A stretch of 64,000 nucleotides of DNA. Source: Acidithiobacillus ferridurans (GTDB lineage: Bacteria > Pseudomonadota > Gammaproteobacteria > Acidithiobacillales > Acidithiobacillaceae). The number at the start of each line of letters is the position of its first letter. The stretch's first letter is position 1. The stretch spans positions 1,498,501 to 1,562,500 of the forward strand of contig NZ_AP018795.1 of assembly GCF_003966655.1 (NCBI RefSeq), given 5' to 3'. This document shows positions 14,558 through 22,519 of the stretch, one piece after another. The translations under genes and the position numbers were made by a program. Below the pieces are notes generated by a model. That model saw only the letters and a program-made list of their open reading frames with translations, did no database searches and was not told where the DNA came from.

Positions 14558-17353
14558 TCATTCTTTCTCACCGGCCTGATAGGCATTTACTGGCGCATCT
14601 TTTTGCGCGGAATAGGCCTTGAGGTAGGTCATGACCCGCGCGTAGGATTTGACCCCCTTGCTGGCGATCCATTCCTGTTTCATCTGTTCGGGACCAGGAA
14701 CCTTGAGCAGCGTGGTAGGCGTATAAGTGTCGGCCTTGCTCGGGGCGGGCAGACCCGCGCCGTTTTTGGTCTGATGCTTTTTGTACCAAGCCATTTCGTC
14801 GGCGATCAGGTAATGTCCGGTGGCGCCCGCCTCGCGACGCAGCAACGTGTAGTGATCGCATTTCCCCGCATTGAAGGTGACCGGCACCTGCATGGGCAGC
14901 ACCTTGGTGGGCGCGAAGTCCGGATGGTCCGTCCACATCCCCGAGAAGACGCTGGCGTTTTGATCCCACTGGGACATGGGCGGCAGACCGAAGATGGCCT
15001 CGGTGGTCTTGAGGATGTTCACCTGGGAATAGAGATTGGTTTCGAGATAGCCTTTTTTCACCCAAGGGCCCACGGCGAGGGCGAAGGTACGATGGGCATT
15101 GATGTGGTCGGCGCCGGATTGTGCATCGTCCTCGGTCAAAAACACCACCATATGCTTCCACTCCGGGGTGGTGGACAGGTAATGAATGAACTTGGCCGTG
15201 GCATAGTCATTATTGGCCACATAGTAATCCGGCGTGTAGTAGCAGGACTGGCGTCCGGCCGTGTGATCATCCGGCAACCAGATATAGATGAAGTGCGGGA
15301 ATTTTGAACCGGGATGGGCCTTGAGCCAGTTCACCGCCATCTTTTCCCGATAGGTGTCGAGGATCATCCGGTCCCAGCCGGGAAAGCCCGTCGCCAGATG
15401 CCTTTTCATGGCCGTGGAAATGTTACCCGCTTCAGAACGTGATACAAACTCCCCGAAGTCTTCAAAAGACACCCTATGATCCAGCAGGTCGTTGAAGAGA
15501 AAGAGGCGCTGGGGATAACTGATCCAGGGATTGGACCACTTGCCCAATGCCGAGAGGTTCTCATAGATGGCATAGGGATTGTCGACACCCAGGGGCACTC
15601 CACCCGTACCCGTCGCCCCGCCGGGAACCAGAGACTGGGTCCAGCCGGGATTGGCCACGAGTCCGCGCCCGGAGTAGTACTCCGGCCAGGTGCGTTGCAC
15701 GAAATCCGAGTCCGAGGCGGCGGTGGTCCACTGATGGCCTTGGGCGGTCACCTCACCGTCGGCCATGAAATTCACGAAGAGTGTGTTGCGGTGGGCGAGG
15801 TGATAGAGGTTCGGCAGCTCTTGGGGTCCGTAGAGATCCAGATGCGGGTCGGCCCAGGCGCCTGCCGCCTGGTCATCGCCAAAATCCTCATCGAAGGTTT
15901 TGTTCTCGCGCAGGATGAAAACGACGTACTGGATATGCTGGCGCAGGAAGGCATCCGTTTTCACATCCTCTGCGTGACGTGTCTCCTGCTGCGCGGGAGT
16001 AAAGCCGTCGTTGTGCAAGCTTTCCTGCGTCCATGCGGGAAGATGGGACATGAGATGCTGAAGGCGGACCCTTTGCACCACGCCATCCATCATGTTCCCG
16101 ACCCACTGGTGCTCCACATTGGGACCAGAGCCGAGCCCCTTGGCGGCGACGATGTACAGCGCATGATGCGCATGCGTGATGGCGGTGGGGTACCAGCCCG
16201 TGGGGATCAGTCCCAGGTTCTTACCGGTCTGATCGTTGTAGACGGCAACATCGTTGTTGCCGGCATTGGCCACAAAGAGTTTGCCCTCCGTAATGGTCAA
16301 ACCGTCCGGATAACTGCCCGGCGGCGCATCAGGATAGGGGCTGTCGTTGATGAAGCCCTTTACCCGCAGATCGGGGCTATCGATCTCGGCTACCCGATCG
16401 ATGTTGGCCAGTGCCACGAAGACATCGGGCGAATGGGGTACCGCCGCCAGCGCCGTGGGGTGCACACCTGCGGCCCTATGCTTAGGGCCGGTGGGCGGGC
16501 CAACCCGCACCGTGCCGAGCATCCGCATGGTGGCCGGATCCACCACCGCAACGGCATTGCCGCCCCAGAGGCTGACCACCAGCCTTTTCCCCGCATCGGC
16601 CAAGGTAACCGCAAAGGGATATGGACCCACATTGCGATACCGGGTATGTCCGGTCTGGATATTGATGCGGGCGAGGCTGTTGGACAGCAGGCCGGTTACG
16701 TACAGATGCCGGTTCCGTGGTCCCACGGCGATGGCGTCCGGATAAAAGAGTCGCGGCTTACCGATATGGTGTCCCTGGTATGCATAGGGATACTGATTTT
16801 TAGGGAAAGGCTGCCAGGCTAGGGGATAGCGGCGCAGCAATTTTGCTTTCCCACCCTGAACGCTGAATACCGCGACATCGCTGCTCTCGCCGCCTGCGGT
16901 ATAGAGCACGTGGTCAGGTCCCACCGCCATGCCCTGGAAAAAGCTTTGATGGCCAATGACATCGCTATGCAGGTCGGTGACGTCCGTGGGCATCGGCGCG
17001 GCTTTCTGGGGGGCTTTTTTATAGGCCGCAATTTCCGCCACCCGATGCAGGGTGTGCTGATCATAGAGGGTGATGGTCTGCGCCCGGGTGGCTCCGTTCG
17101 CCATGGCCGCGATATGATCGCCCAAGGGCACGACCGCGGTCACAAAATTGGGGGCGCCATTGACCAGACCCACAGGGCTGACGATCCGCCCCGTGGGCAA
17201 CACATGGGTCACCGAGCCCTGATTCGCCGCTTGAATATGAATCGGGCCGTTGATGTCGCGCGTGTTGGAAACCCCCACATCGGCAAAAGCCGGCACCGAA
17301 AACATCAACGCAGATCCAACAGCACATGCTACGATGGAATTCCATTTTTTCAC
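14558..17353 (-). CDS. secreted beta-propeller phosphoesterase (PF04185 type)
   Basis: 931 residues. A signal peptide ends at PAFA (residues 21-24). Residues about 60-430 form YncE/surface-antigen-like propeller repeats (for example LYVTGLLSNSLARINIQTG, LFVANAGNNDVAVYNDQTG). Residues about 475-870 form a phosphoesterase of the alkaline-phosphatase superfamily, with the metal motif LRENKTFDEDFGD (481-493) and a later VVFLTEDDAQSGADHINAHR motif supplying the second metal site. It is probably periplasmic or released and frees phosphate from an organic ester; the substrate is unknown. The start is GTG 17353 with AGGA upstream. It lies downstream of a tandem Pho box and a TonB-receptor remnant, which supports a phosphate-starvation role. 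Confidence 0.85.
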   Translation of the reverse strand: MKKWNSIVACAVGSALMFSVPAFADVGVSNTRDINGPIHIQAANQGSVTHVLPTGRIVSPVGLVNGAPNFVTAVVPLGDHIAAMANGATRAQTITLYDQHTLHRVAEIAAYKKAPQKAAPMPTDVTDLHSDVIGHQSFFQGMAVGPDHVLYTAGGESSDVAVFSVQGGKAKLLRRYPLAWQPFPKNQYPYAYQGHHIGKPRLFYPDAIAVGPRNRHLYVTGLLSNSLARINIQTGHTRYRNVGPYPFAVTLADAGKRLVVSLWGGNAVAVVDPATMRMLGTVRVGPPTGPKHRAAGVHPTALAAVPHSPDVFVALANIDRVAEIDSPDLRVKGFINDSPYPDAPPGSYPDGLTITEGKLFVANAGNNDVAVYNDQTGKNLGLIPTGWYPTAITHAHHALYIVAAKGLGSGPNVEHQWVGNMMDGVVQRVRLQHLMSHLPAWTQESLHNDGFTPAQQETRHAEDVKTDAFLRQHIQYVVFILRENKTFDEDFGDDQAAGAWADPHLDLYGPQELPNLYHLAHRNTLFVNFMADGEVTAQGHQWTTAASDSDFVQRTWPEYYSGRGLVANPGWTQSLVPGGATGTGGVPLGVDNPYAIYENLSALGKWSNPWISYPQRLFLFNDLLDHRVSFEDFGEFVSRSEAGNISTAMKRHLATGFPGWDRMILDTYREKMAVNWLKAHPGSKFPHFIYIWLPDDHTAGRQSCYYTPDYYVANNDYATAKFIHYLSTTPEWKHMVVFLTEDDAQSGADHINAHRTFALAVGPWVKKGYLETNLYSQVNILKTTEAIFGLPPMSQWDQNASVFSGMWTDHPDFAPTKVLPMQVPVTFNAGKCDHYTLLRREAGATGHYLIADEMAWYKKHQTKNGAGLPAPSKADTYTPTTLLKVPGPEQMKQEWIASKGVKSYARVMTYLKAYSAQKDAPVNAYQAGEKE

Positions 17354-17439
17354 GGCAGTATATCCTAGTCATTTATCGAGGGCGGGGCGGAGAGATGCAC
17401 CACCACGTCAACCGCGTTCATATTATCACCTCATCCATA

Positions 17440-17676
17440 CTAAAACTTCACCGTCACGCTGCCGAACACGAAGCGCGGCATGCCTTCCAGGACGGACAGG
17501 TAGGTATTGCCGTAATAATCGGTATTGCTGAAACCCTTAGGAAAATACCGGCGATTCAGCAAGTTGTCGATATTCAGCGCCAGTTTCACATTTTTCACAT
17601 AATCGGCGTGGACCGGTATCGTGTCCTCTACACCCAGGTTCAGCATGCCCGGGGGTGATATGCACCTTGCCGACAA
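17440..17676 (-). pseudogene. C-terminal remnant of a TonB-dependent receptor
   Basis: About 70 residues ending NIDNLLNRRYFPKGFSNTDY, YGNTYLSVLEGMPRFVFGS and VTVKF. This is the last beta-strands and terminal Phe of an outer-membrane TonB-dependent receptor. The other roughly 650 residues are missing; the promoter region joins the fragment directly. The intact gene probably imported or bound the substrate or product of the neighbouring phosphoesterase. The Pho box upstream now drives only this fragment and the phosphoesterase 86 nt further on. Confidence 0.8.
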
Positions 17677-17691
17677 GAATAACGTAACAAT

Positions 17692-17731
17692 GTGACACTA
17701 TAATGAAACTAACATGACATTCTCATGACAT
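17692..17731 (-). promoter_or_regulatory. tandem Pho box (two PhoB dimer sites)
   Basis: On the minus strand four 7-mers repeat with an exact 11-bp period: ATGTCAT-gaga-ATGTCAT-gtta-GTTTCAT-tata-GTGTCAC. This matches the PhoB consensus (direct CTGTCAT repeats with 4-bp spacers). It points toward the receptor remnant and the phosphoesterase, predicting induction under phosphate limitation. Confidence 0.8.
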
Positions 17732-17806
17732 TTCAATTCTTCTCATAAAAAATCCCGCTGGAGCAGGGTGAATAGAGAACGGAAAAGGCAGCACCACTAC
17801 CTGACC

Positions 17807-17890
17807 GGCTGCAAGTAGGCCCATGCCTCATCCTCTTCCGGTTTCAACCAGTCTTCAGCCAGCGCGGATTCTGAAAGCAGCGCTTCTTCA
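17807..17890 (-). pseudogene. C-terminal fragment of a DUF2281-like antitoxin
   Basis: The minus-strand frame reads DEEALLSESALAEDW then LKPEEDEAWAYLQPVR and stop. The LSE-ALAEDW-PEEDEAWA-LQ pattern is the C-terminal tail of small antitoxins of the DUF2281/MazE-like type. No start and no toxin partner are present. It is fused at 17888-17890 to the orf71 relic in a different frame. Confidence 0.5.
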
Positions 17891-17974
17891 TCGCTGCCCC
17901 AATACCGTATCCCCATCCATGGGGTCCATGACCGCATGGACTATGGCCACCCTACGGTCTCGATCAATGCTCAT
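17888..17974 (-). pseudogene. truncated second copy of orf71
   Basis: 28 codons, MSIDRDRRVAIVHAVMDP then MDGDTVLGQR and TGA. It aligns closely with the first 28 residues of the 71-residue gene at 12004-11789, in DNA as well (17888-17975 against 11917-12004). The Trp codon following GQR is changed to a stop by the junction. It starts 1 nt after the stop of the XRE antitoxin, mirroring brnA-orf71. Confidence 0.7.
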
Positions 17975-17975
17975 A

Positions 17976-18281
17976 TCACACCACCACAATATTCCCGGTC
18001 CCTGCATGTTCCGGTCCGATGACGATCTGAATATCCCGGCCCAGCCGGGCCAGGCATTCCAGCATTTTGGCTTCACTGATTCCCCGGAATTGCCCCCGCA
18101 GCATCAGGGACAGCTTGGGTTGTGGGATACCCAGCAGTTCCGCTGCCTGCGATTGCGTAAATCCTTTGCTCTGGATCATGTCCGCAATACGGGATGCCAG
18201 TTGTGCCTTCAAAAGCATTTCCTCTGCATCCGGCGCACCGATGTCCGCATAGACATTGCCACTACTCATCTCGATGTTCAT
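17976..18281 (-). CDS. XRE-family antitoxin of a RelE/HigB-like pair
   Basis: 101 residues from ATG 18281, whose ATGA overlaps the toxin stop. The helix-turn-helix is KGFTQSQAAELLGIPQPKLS followed by LMLRGQFRGISEAKMLECLA and the short beta tail VIGPEHAG. This is the type of antitoxin (COG5606-like) that pairs with phage-Gp49-like toxins. An upstream start at 18314 is less likely because of the tight coupling at 18281. Confidence 0.85.
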   Translation of the reverse strand: MNIEMSSGNVYADIGAPDAEEMLLKAQLASRIADMIQSKGFTQSQAAELLGIPQPKLSLMLRGQFRGISEAKMLECLARLGRDIQIVIGPEHAGTGNIVVV

Positions 18282-18640
18282 TCGATCACCCCCTTGGCGT
18301 GTCGCTCTGCCCATTTCAACCGTTCATGTATCTTGTCCATATCGGGTTTGGGTGTGCGGATGCCCTGCGTCGCTTTCTTCTGAAAGCTGTGCAGAACGTA
18401 AATTTTCTCTTGAAAGCGCACCGTATACACCGCTCGAAACGTGTCCCCCTTGAAATCTTCGACGATCTCAACCAGATCCGCCGAGCCAAAGCCTTTTAAC
18501 GGTTTGGCTTGGGCATGTTTGCCGCCGATTTGCGCCAGATGCAGCGCATACCCAAAGGTATCCCGCACATCCTCGGGCATATCCATGAGATCTTTTTTGG
18601 CGGAGGCCACCCAGAATAAAGGACGTTGCGATTGAACCAT
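18278..18640 (-). CDS. Gp49-like (RelE/HigB superfamily) toxin
   Basis: 120 residues. Diagnostic segments are FWVASAKKDLMDMPEDVRDT, KPLKGFGSADLVEIVEDFKG, DTFRAVYTVRFQEKIYVLHS and FQKKATQG, as in phage-derived Gp49-like/HigB toxins that cleave translated mRNA. It is followed with a 4-bp overlap by its antitoxin. The promoter hexamers end 7 nt before the ATG and no Shine-Dalgarno sequence is seen. It occupies the same place relative to hsdM sequence and orf71 that brnTA holds in the intact operon. Confidence 0.87.
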   Translation of the reverse strand: MVQSQRPLFWVASAKKDLMDMPEDVRDTFGYALHLAQIGGKHAQAKPLKGFGSADLVEIVEDFKGDTFRAVYTVRFQEKIYVLHSFQKKATQGIRTPKPDMDKIHERLKWAERHAKGVIE

Positions 18641-18647
18641 GAGGTAG

Positions 18648-18675
18648 CTTATATCTTATTGGGTATAAATCGCAA
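18648..18675 (-). promoter_or_regulatory. promoter of the Gp49-like TA pair, predicted leaderless
   Basis: Minus strand TTGCGA (18675-18670), 16 bp, TATAAG (18653-18648), 7 bases to the toxin ATG. The -35 lies just outside the hsdM relic. Confidence 0.5.
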
Positions 18676-18688
18676 ATCCGTTTTCCTC

Positions 18689-18975
18689 ATGGTGCCGATG
18701 AGGTCCACCAGTTCCCCCAGGCCGCGCTGATCCAGCGTGGGACGGGCGTAGCCCTTGGGCAGGATGTTTTTCAGATGGCGATTTTCCCGCTCGATCTCGG
18801 TCATGGCATCGTCGATGCGCTTGCCGATGTCCGGCTGTTTGGCGGCGGCCTGTACCCTGTCCCAGCGGCCCGATAAGGGTACCCAGAACACGCCTTCCGC
18901 CGTGTATTCGTCGCGGTCTTCGGCTGCGTAGGTACCCGCCTCTTCCCGGATGATTTCCGCATGCCTTTGGGCAAA
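18689..18975 (-). pseudogene. internal fragment of a second hsdM
   Basis: 287 bp that align without gaps to 13791-14077 inside hsdM (residues 55-150), with roughly 15 to 20 mismatches by eye, many of them silent third-position changes. Both ends break abruptly: after GGGCAAA on one side, before ATGGTGCC on the other. The divergence shows this is an old duplicate or a relic of another related hsd operon, not an assembly artefact. Confidence 0.9.
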
Positions 18976-19141
18976 TTACTCGCCAAATGTAACCTTTAGG
19001 TTCATTTATACATATGGATCTATAGCGATAATGGTTTTGATGTTTGAGGCTATTGCATTAATTTCGCCGTTTGGAGTGAAGCGAGAATAGCTCGGGACAG
19101 GACACCTGATTTATTGCGGGACGTAACACCATTCCCATGCC

Positions 19142-19819
19142 TCACTTCTCGCAATAAGCATTTCCTCCAACCACCACCCTGCCCCTTTCCGTCCCGCCCC
19201 GGCCGACTACGGGTCCAGGGACGACCTTGGTGGCTAACGCCATGACTGGCATTGGCCGCGCCAGTGGGACGACATTCGTATTGATGAATACCTGCCCCAG
19301 ACGCGCGCTATGGTAGCCCAGCGCCGCGCAATTCTGCTGTGCTTGTTTCCGGTACTGGCGCAGTCCCCGCAGCTCGGCAGTTCGCAGCGCCTTGCGTACG
19401 GCGGCGGAAGGCGCTGCATATTGCATCCCGACCAAGTGTAACCGGGATTGCAGCGTGCCCAGCAAGGGGAGCAACGCCGCCGGATCCGTGCTTTGCACGG
19501 CCAGATCTTCCCGTACCAGCCAGCGCGCACCGGTCTGCCCTGTCGCCTGCGTCTGGTACCCGGCGCTATGCCAGGTAATCCCAGGCACCGATTGCAGCCG
19601 GGCCTTTGCCCAGGACACGTCCTGATTGACCATGGCGGCCAACTTCGCCGGGCTTCTCCCCGATGCCTCCGCCTGCAGGTCGGCATGCAATACCGTCTTG
19701 GGCACCCGATAATGTGTTGTCACATGGAAATTCACGCTGGTGGGGGTCGGCGTCGGTACCTTCGCCACCGCCATGCCCGGCAACCCCAAAAGCAGCCAAA
19801 GGATATGCGTGCGCCTCAT
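19142..19819 (-). CDS. periplasmic SIMPL-domain protein
   Basis: 225 residues. A signal peptide runs to about residue 19 (LWLLLGLPGMAVA). The remainder has the SIMPL/DUF541 pattern: FHVTTHYRVPKTVLHADLQA, then AMVNQDVSWAKARLQSVPGI, GYQTQ and WLVREDLAVQS, and a C-terminal half with LRQYRKQAQQNCAALGY. The family (YggE-like) has no firm biochemical role and is linked to oxidative or envelope stress. Its ATG overlaps the stop of an upstream phospholipase-D fragment, so the present arrangement looks like a rearrangement scar. The C-terminus is Gly/Val-rich. Confidence 0.75.
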   Translation of the reverse strand: MRRTHILWLLLGLPGMAVAKVPTPTPTSVNFHVTTHYRVPKTVLHADLQAEASGRSPAKLAAMVNQDVSWAKARLQSVPGITWHSAGYQTQATGQTGARWLVREDLAVQSTDPAALLPLLGTLQSRLHLVGMQYAAPSAAVRKALRTAELRGLRQYRKQAQQNCAALGYHSARLGQVFINTNVVPLARPMPVMALATKVVPGPVVGRGGTERGRVVVGGNAYCEK

Positions 19820-19968
19820 GCTGCCTCCGCCGCCTTCCGGTCCCGCGCAAATTGCGCTTGCAACACGGAAATGTCTGTCGGGTGGTTCAGGATCATGCCC
19901 ATTTCTCGATTCCCCTCAAGTGACGAAAGACTTACGGCATTGTGAAGTATGAAGTAGGGCAATGTCAT
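19816..19968 (-). pseudogene. C-terminal fragment of a phospholipase D-family protein
   Basis: The frame from Met 19968 reads MTLPYFILHNAVSLSSLEG, then NREMGMILNHPTDISVLQAQ and FARDRKAAEAA. SLEGNREMG(I)ILN-P is the end of the second HKD domain in PLD-like nucleases and cardiolipin synthases. The catalytic HxK motifs and everything upstream are missing. It shares ATGA with the SIMPL gene. Confidence 0.55.
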
Positions 19969-20024
19969 TGGGGCATCTCTAACTAGACAAATTTGAGATT
20001 GCCAAAGCGTGAATCTAATGCGCA

Positions 20025-20897
20025 TTAGACTAACCGGCCTTCCTTCATATCTTCAAAGGCCTGGTATATTTCCTCCCGAGTATTCATGACAAATGGTCCA
20101 TACTGGACAATTGGCTCATGCAACGGACGGCCCGCAATCAGCAGTAAGCGTGCACTCGTAAGAGCCTTGATATCCACACCGTCGGTTTCCGGGCTATTCT
20201 CAAGTATGGCCATGCGCTGGACAGGCACAGGGGTGCCGACGATTTCCAGGGTTCCGCGATATGCATAAAGAAAGGCGTTATCATCGGCAGGCAGTTGCTG
20301 CTTGAAATGTGTGCCTTCCGGCAATTGCAGGTCCAGGTAAAGCGGATTTGTGCGCTCCCGCGTTACTGCGCCAGTGACTCCATGACTCTCTCCGGCAATG
20401 ACCGTGACGGCGACCCCTTCCTGTGTCACAAAGCGCGGCAAATCTGCGGCAGAGAAATCGCGATACCACGGCGGTGCCATCTTGTCCTGGTTCGGCAGGT
20501 TGAGCCAGAGCTGAAATCCCTCCATGACGCCTTTTTCCTGTTCCGGAATTTCCGAGTGAATCACGCCCCGCCCTGCGGTCATCCATTGCACGCCCCCGCT
20601 TTCGAGCAACCCTTCGTGTCCCGCACTGTCACGATGACGCATTTTGCCCGTTATCATGTAGGTGATGGTCTCGAAGCCGCGGTGCGGGTGATCGGGAAAC
20701 CCGGCAATGTAGTCACCTGGATTGTCGCTACCGAAAGCGTCGAGCATCAGAAAGGGATCCAGCCGGTGCTGCAGGGATTGGTTTAAAACCCGGGTTAATT
20801 GAACGCCCGCGCCGTCAGAGGTGGCCTGTCCCGCCACAATACGCTCGATCGTCCTTGAGCGACGGACGGATTCCGATGGCAAGCCGATGTTCTCCAT
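20025..20897 (-). CDS. pirin-family bicupin protein
   Basis: 290 residues, normal for pirins. The N-terminal cupin contains FLMLDAFGSDNPGDYIAGFP, DHPHRGFETITYMITGKMRH and VQWMTAGRGVIHSEIPEQE, which supply the His, His, His and Glu metal ligands. The C-terminal cupin has GTHFKQQLPADDNAFLYAYR. Some bacterial pirins (YhhW) oxidise quercetin and others interact with metabolic enzymes; which applies is unknown. It starts 3 nt after a small upstream gene and is probably co-transcribed with it. Confidence 0.92.
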   Translation of the reverse strand: MENIGLPSESVRRSRTIERIVAGQATSDGAGVQLTRVLNQSLQHRLDPFLMLDAFGSDNPGDYIAGFPDHPHRGFETITYMITGKMRHRDSAGHEGLLESGGVQWMTAGRGVIHSEIPEQEKGVMEGFQLWLNLPNQDKMAPPWYRDFSAADLPRFVTQEGVAVTVIAGESHGVTGAVTRERTNPLYLDLQLPEGTHFKQQLPADDNAFLYAYRGTLEIVGTPVPVQRMAILENSPETDGVDIKALTSARLLLIAGRPLHEPIVQYGPFVMNTREEIYQAFEDMKEGRLV

Positions 20898-20900
20898 GGG

Positions 20901-21098
20901 TTATATCCTCCACTCTTGGGTCATTTCGACCACATGCCGCCCCTGACAACAGGCGATGGGCAGTTCGTTGTCACTGGGGTCAGGGCTGCCATCCCCTTTT
21001 CGGGGTGCGCGTTCGGCAATGGAACCGGCCATGGTGTCGATATGCCCCCCAAACCTTTGACATAGTATAGCATCAGCATTTTGCTCAATTTTGCTCAT
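20901..21098 (-). CDS. 65-residue protein upstream of pirin
   Basis: Start ATG 21098 is supported by GGGGAGA five bases before it. The sequence MSKIEQNADAILCQRFGGHI continues to a Pro/Asp-rich centre and ends IACCQGRHVVEMTQEWRI. Three Cys and several His could bind metal, by inference. No family is recognised. It is coupled to the pirin gene with a 3-nt gap. Confidence 0.5.
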   Translation of the reverse strand: MSKIEQNADAILCQRFGGHIDTMAGSIAERAPRKGDGSPDPSDNELPIACCQGRHVVEMTQEWRI

Positions 21099-21421
21099 GA
21101 TGGTCTCCCCTTGTTGGCCAATGTTGCTCAAGAGTAAAGACGGTTTGTATATATTGTAAAGTAGGTACCATCAGGTAACTACCAACAGGCGGTCCTGGAA
21201 AGGAGGGTGTCCTGAAATTGGTGTAAACGGCGTTTTCATTTGGCGTTGCCGCTGACCAACCCTATAAAGGGCCTGCTGGCGGCCTGGAGACGGTCCACTC
21301 TGTCGTAGGTTGCTATAATGGGAGGGGGTAAACTGGTTTGATACTTTCCGTGTGCCGGTTCCATCGACCACTTTCCCGGAACACGGGGTGCCCATGGTGG
21401 TATGGGCGAGGGAGGTGAAGT
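21099..21421. other. intergenic with a possible IS256-like terminal remnant
   Basis: The segment GGGTGTCCTGAAATTGG, continuing TGTAAACGGC (21205-21231), resembles the terminal repeat of IS256-family elements as I remember them. No transposase frame follows and no second end was found. TATAAT at 21314-21319 lacks a good -35 but could serve the following gene. GAGGGAGG lies six bases before the next ATG. Confidence 0.3.
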
Positions 21422-22519
21422 ATGCAACGCGTAGCTGGTGCTGTGATGGGTGCCCTGATTGGTGATGCGCTGGCTGTCGGGTGTCATTGGTACTACGACC
21501 TTGCCGAAATGCGGCGGGAATGTGGCCCCTGGATTACCGACTATCTGACGCCGCGCCCCGGTCGTTATCACAGCGGCCTGCTTGCGGGGGATATCTCGCA
21601 AACCGGACTGCTGCTGGTCATGCTGATGGAGTCGCTGGTGCACTGTGCGGGTTATGAGGAGGACGATTTCACCCGTCGGCTGGATACGGAACTGTTCCCG
21701 CAGTTGGATGGCACGCCCATGCAGGGACCGGGAGGCTATACCAATCAATCCATTCGGGAGGCCTGGCGTAAGCGCGTGCCGGAGCGTCGTCCATGGGGAG
21801 AATGCGCCGGGGATGCGGACACGACGGAGGGAGCCGAACGCGCCATGGCCATCGCTGCCTTTTATGCGCTGCAGCCGAAAAAAATGGCGGAGGCCGTATG
21901 TAGCAACATCATCCTGACCCAGCATGATCCGGCCATCGTCGCCATGAGCGTCGCCTTCAACGCCGTTTTGGCCCAGTTGGTCTCTGGCGCTTCGTTGACG
22001 CCGCAGATTGGCGCCACGCTCATGGCGCAGGTGCGCAGCGGAGCCCTGCCCTTCCACATGGTTACCCAAGGCCACTTGCAGCCACCGCCGCAAGGTGGCG
22101 AAAGGATGCAGGTCGGTCAGTTCATGTCGCCCGACGCCCTGCTCACGGCCGGATACGCCGCGCTCGCCGCAGCGGATCCTGACATCGCCATTGAACCCGC
22201 CTGGAAGGTGAGTCTGGTTTACGGCATGCCCTGCGCCATTTACCACCAACTGCCTGCGGCTTACTACCTGGCCAGTCGTTTCCGGGAAGATTATGAATCA
22301 GCCGTACTGCACGCCATCAACGGGGGCGGACAAAATATGTCTCGCGCGATGTTGACGGGCGCGCTCGTGGGCGCCCAGGTAGGTCTGCAGGGAATTCCTC
22401 GTCGTTTCATCACCGGGCTGCGTGACGCCCAGCGCTATCTGGCGCTGGCGGCGGAACTGGAGCAATCGGCGGTCAGACAGGAAACGTCTCAATCCAGCTT
22501 TAGCCACCCCATGCGGTAA
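21422..22519 (+). CDS. ADP-ribosylglycohydrolase-fold protein lacking usual metal ligands
   Basis: 365 residues of the ADP-ribosylglycohydrolase/DraG fold. The N-terminal GAVMGALIGDALAVGCHWYY and the C-terminal GGGQNMSRAMLTGALVGAQV align with the two family blocks. In active enzymes the first metal block is S/T-D-D-T, but here residues 56-62 are GDISQTG. The C-terminal D-x-D-T is QNMS at 304-307. A GDADTTEG sequence occurs mid-protein (about 129). It is therefore likely a catalytically altered or differently acting member. The last 31 bp overlap the end of the convergent CorA gene. GAGGGAGG precedes the ATG. Confidence 0.8.
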   Translation: MQRVAGAVMGALIGDALAVGCHWYYDLAEMRRECGPWITDYLTPRPGRYHSGLLAGDISQTGLLLVMLMESLVHCAGYEEDDFTRRLDTELFPQLDGTPMQGPGGYTNQSIREAWRKRVPERRPWGECAGDADTTEGAERAMAIAAFYALQPKKMAEAVCSNIILTQHDPAIVAMSVAFNAVLAQLVSGASLTPQIGATLMAQVRSGALPFHMVTQGHLQPPPQGGERMQVGQFMSPDALLTAGYAALAAADPDIAIEPAWKVSLVYGMPCAIYHQLPAAYYLASRFREDYESAVLHAINGGGQNMSRAMLTGALVGAQVGLQGIPRRFITGLRDAQRYLALAAELEQSAVRQETSQSSFSHPMR

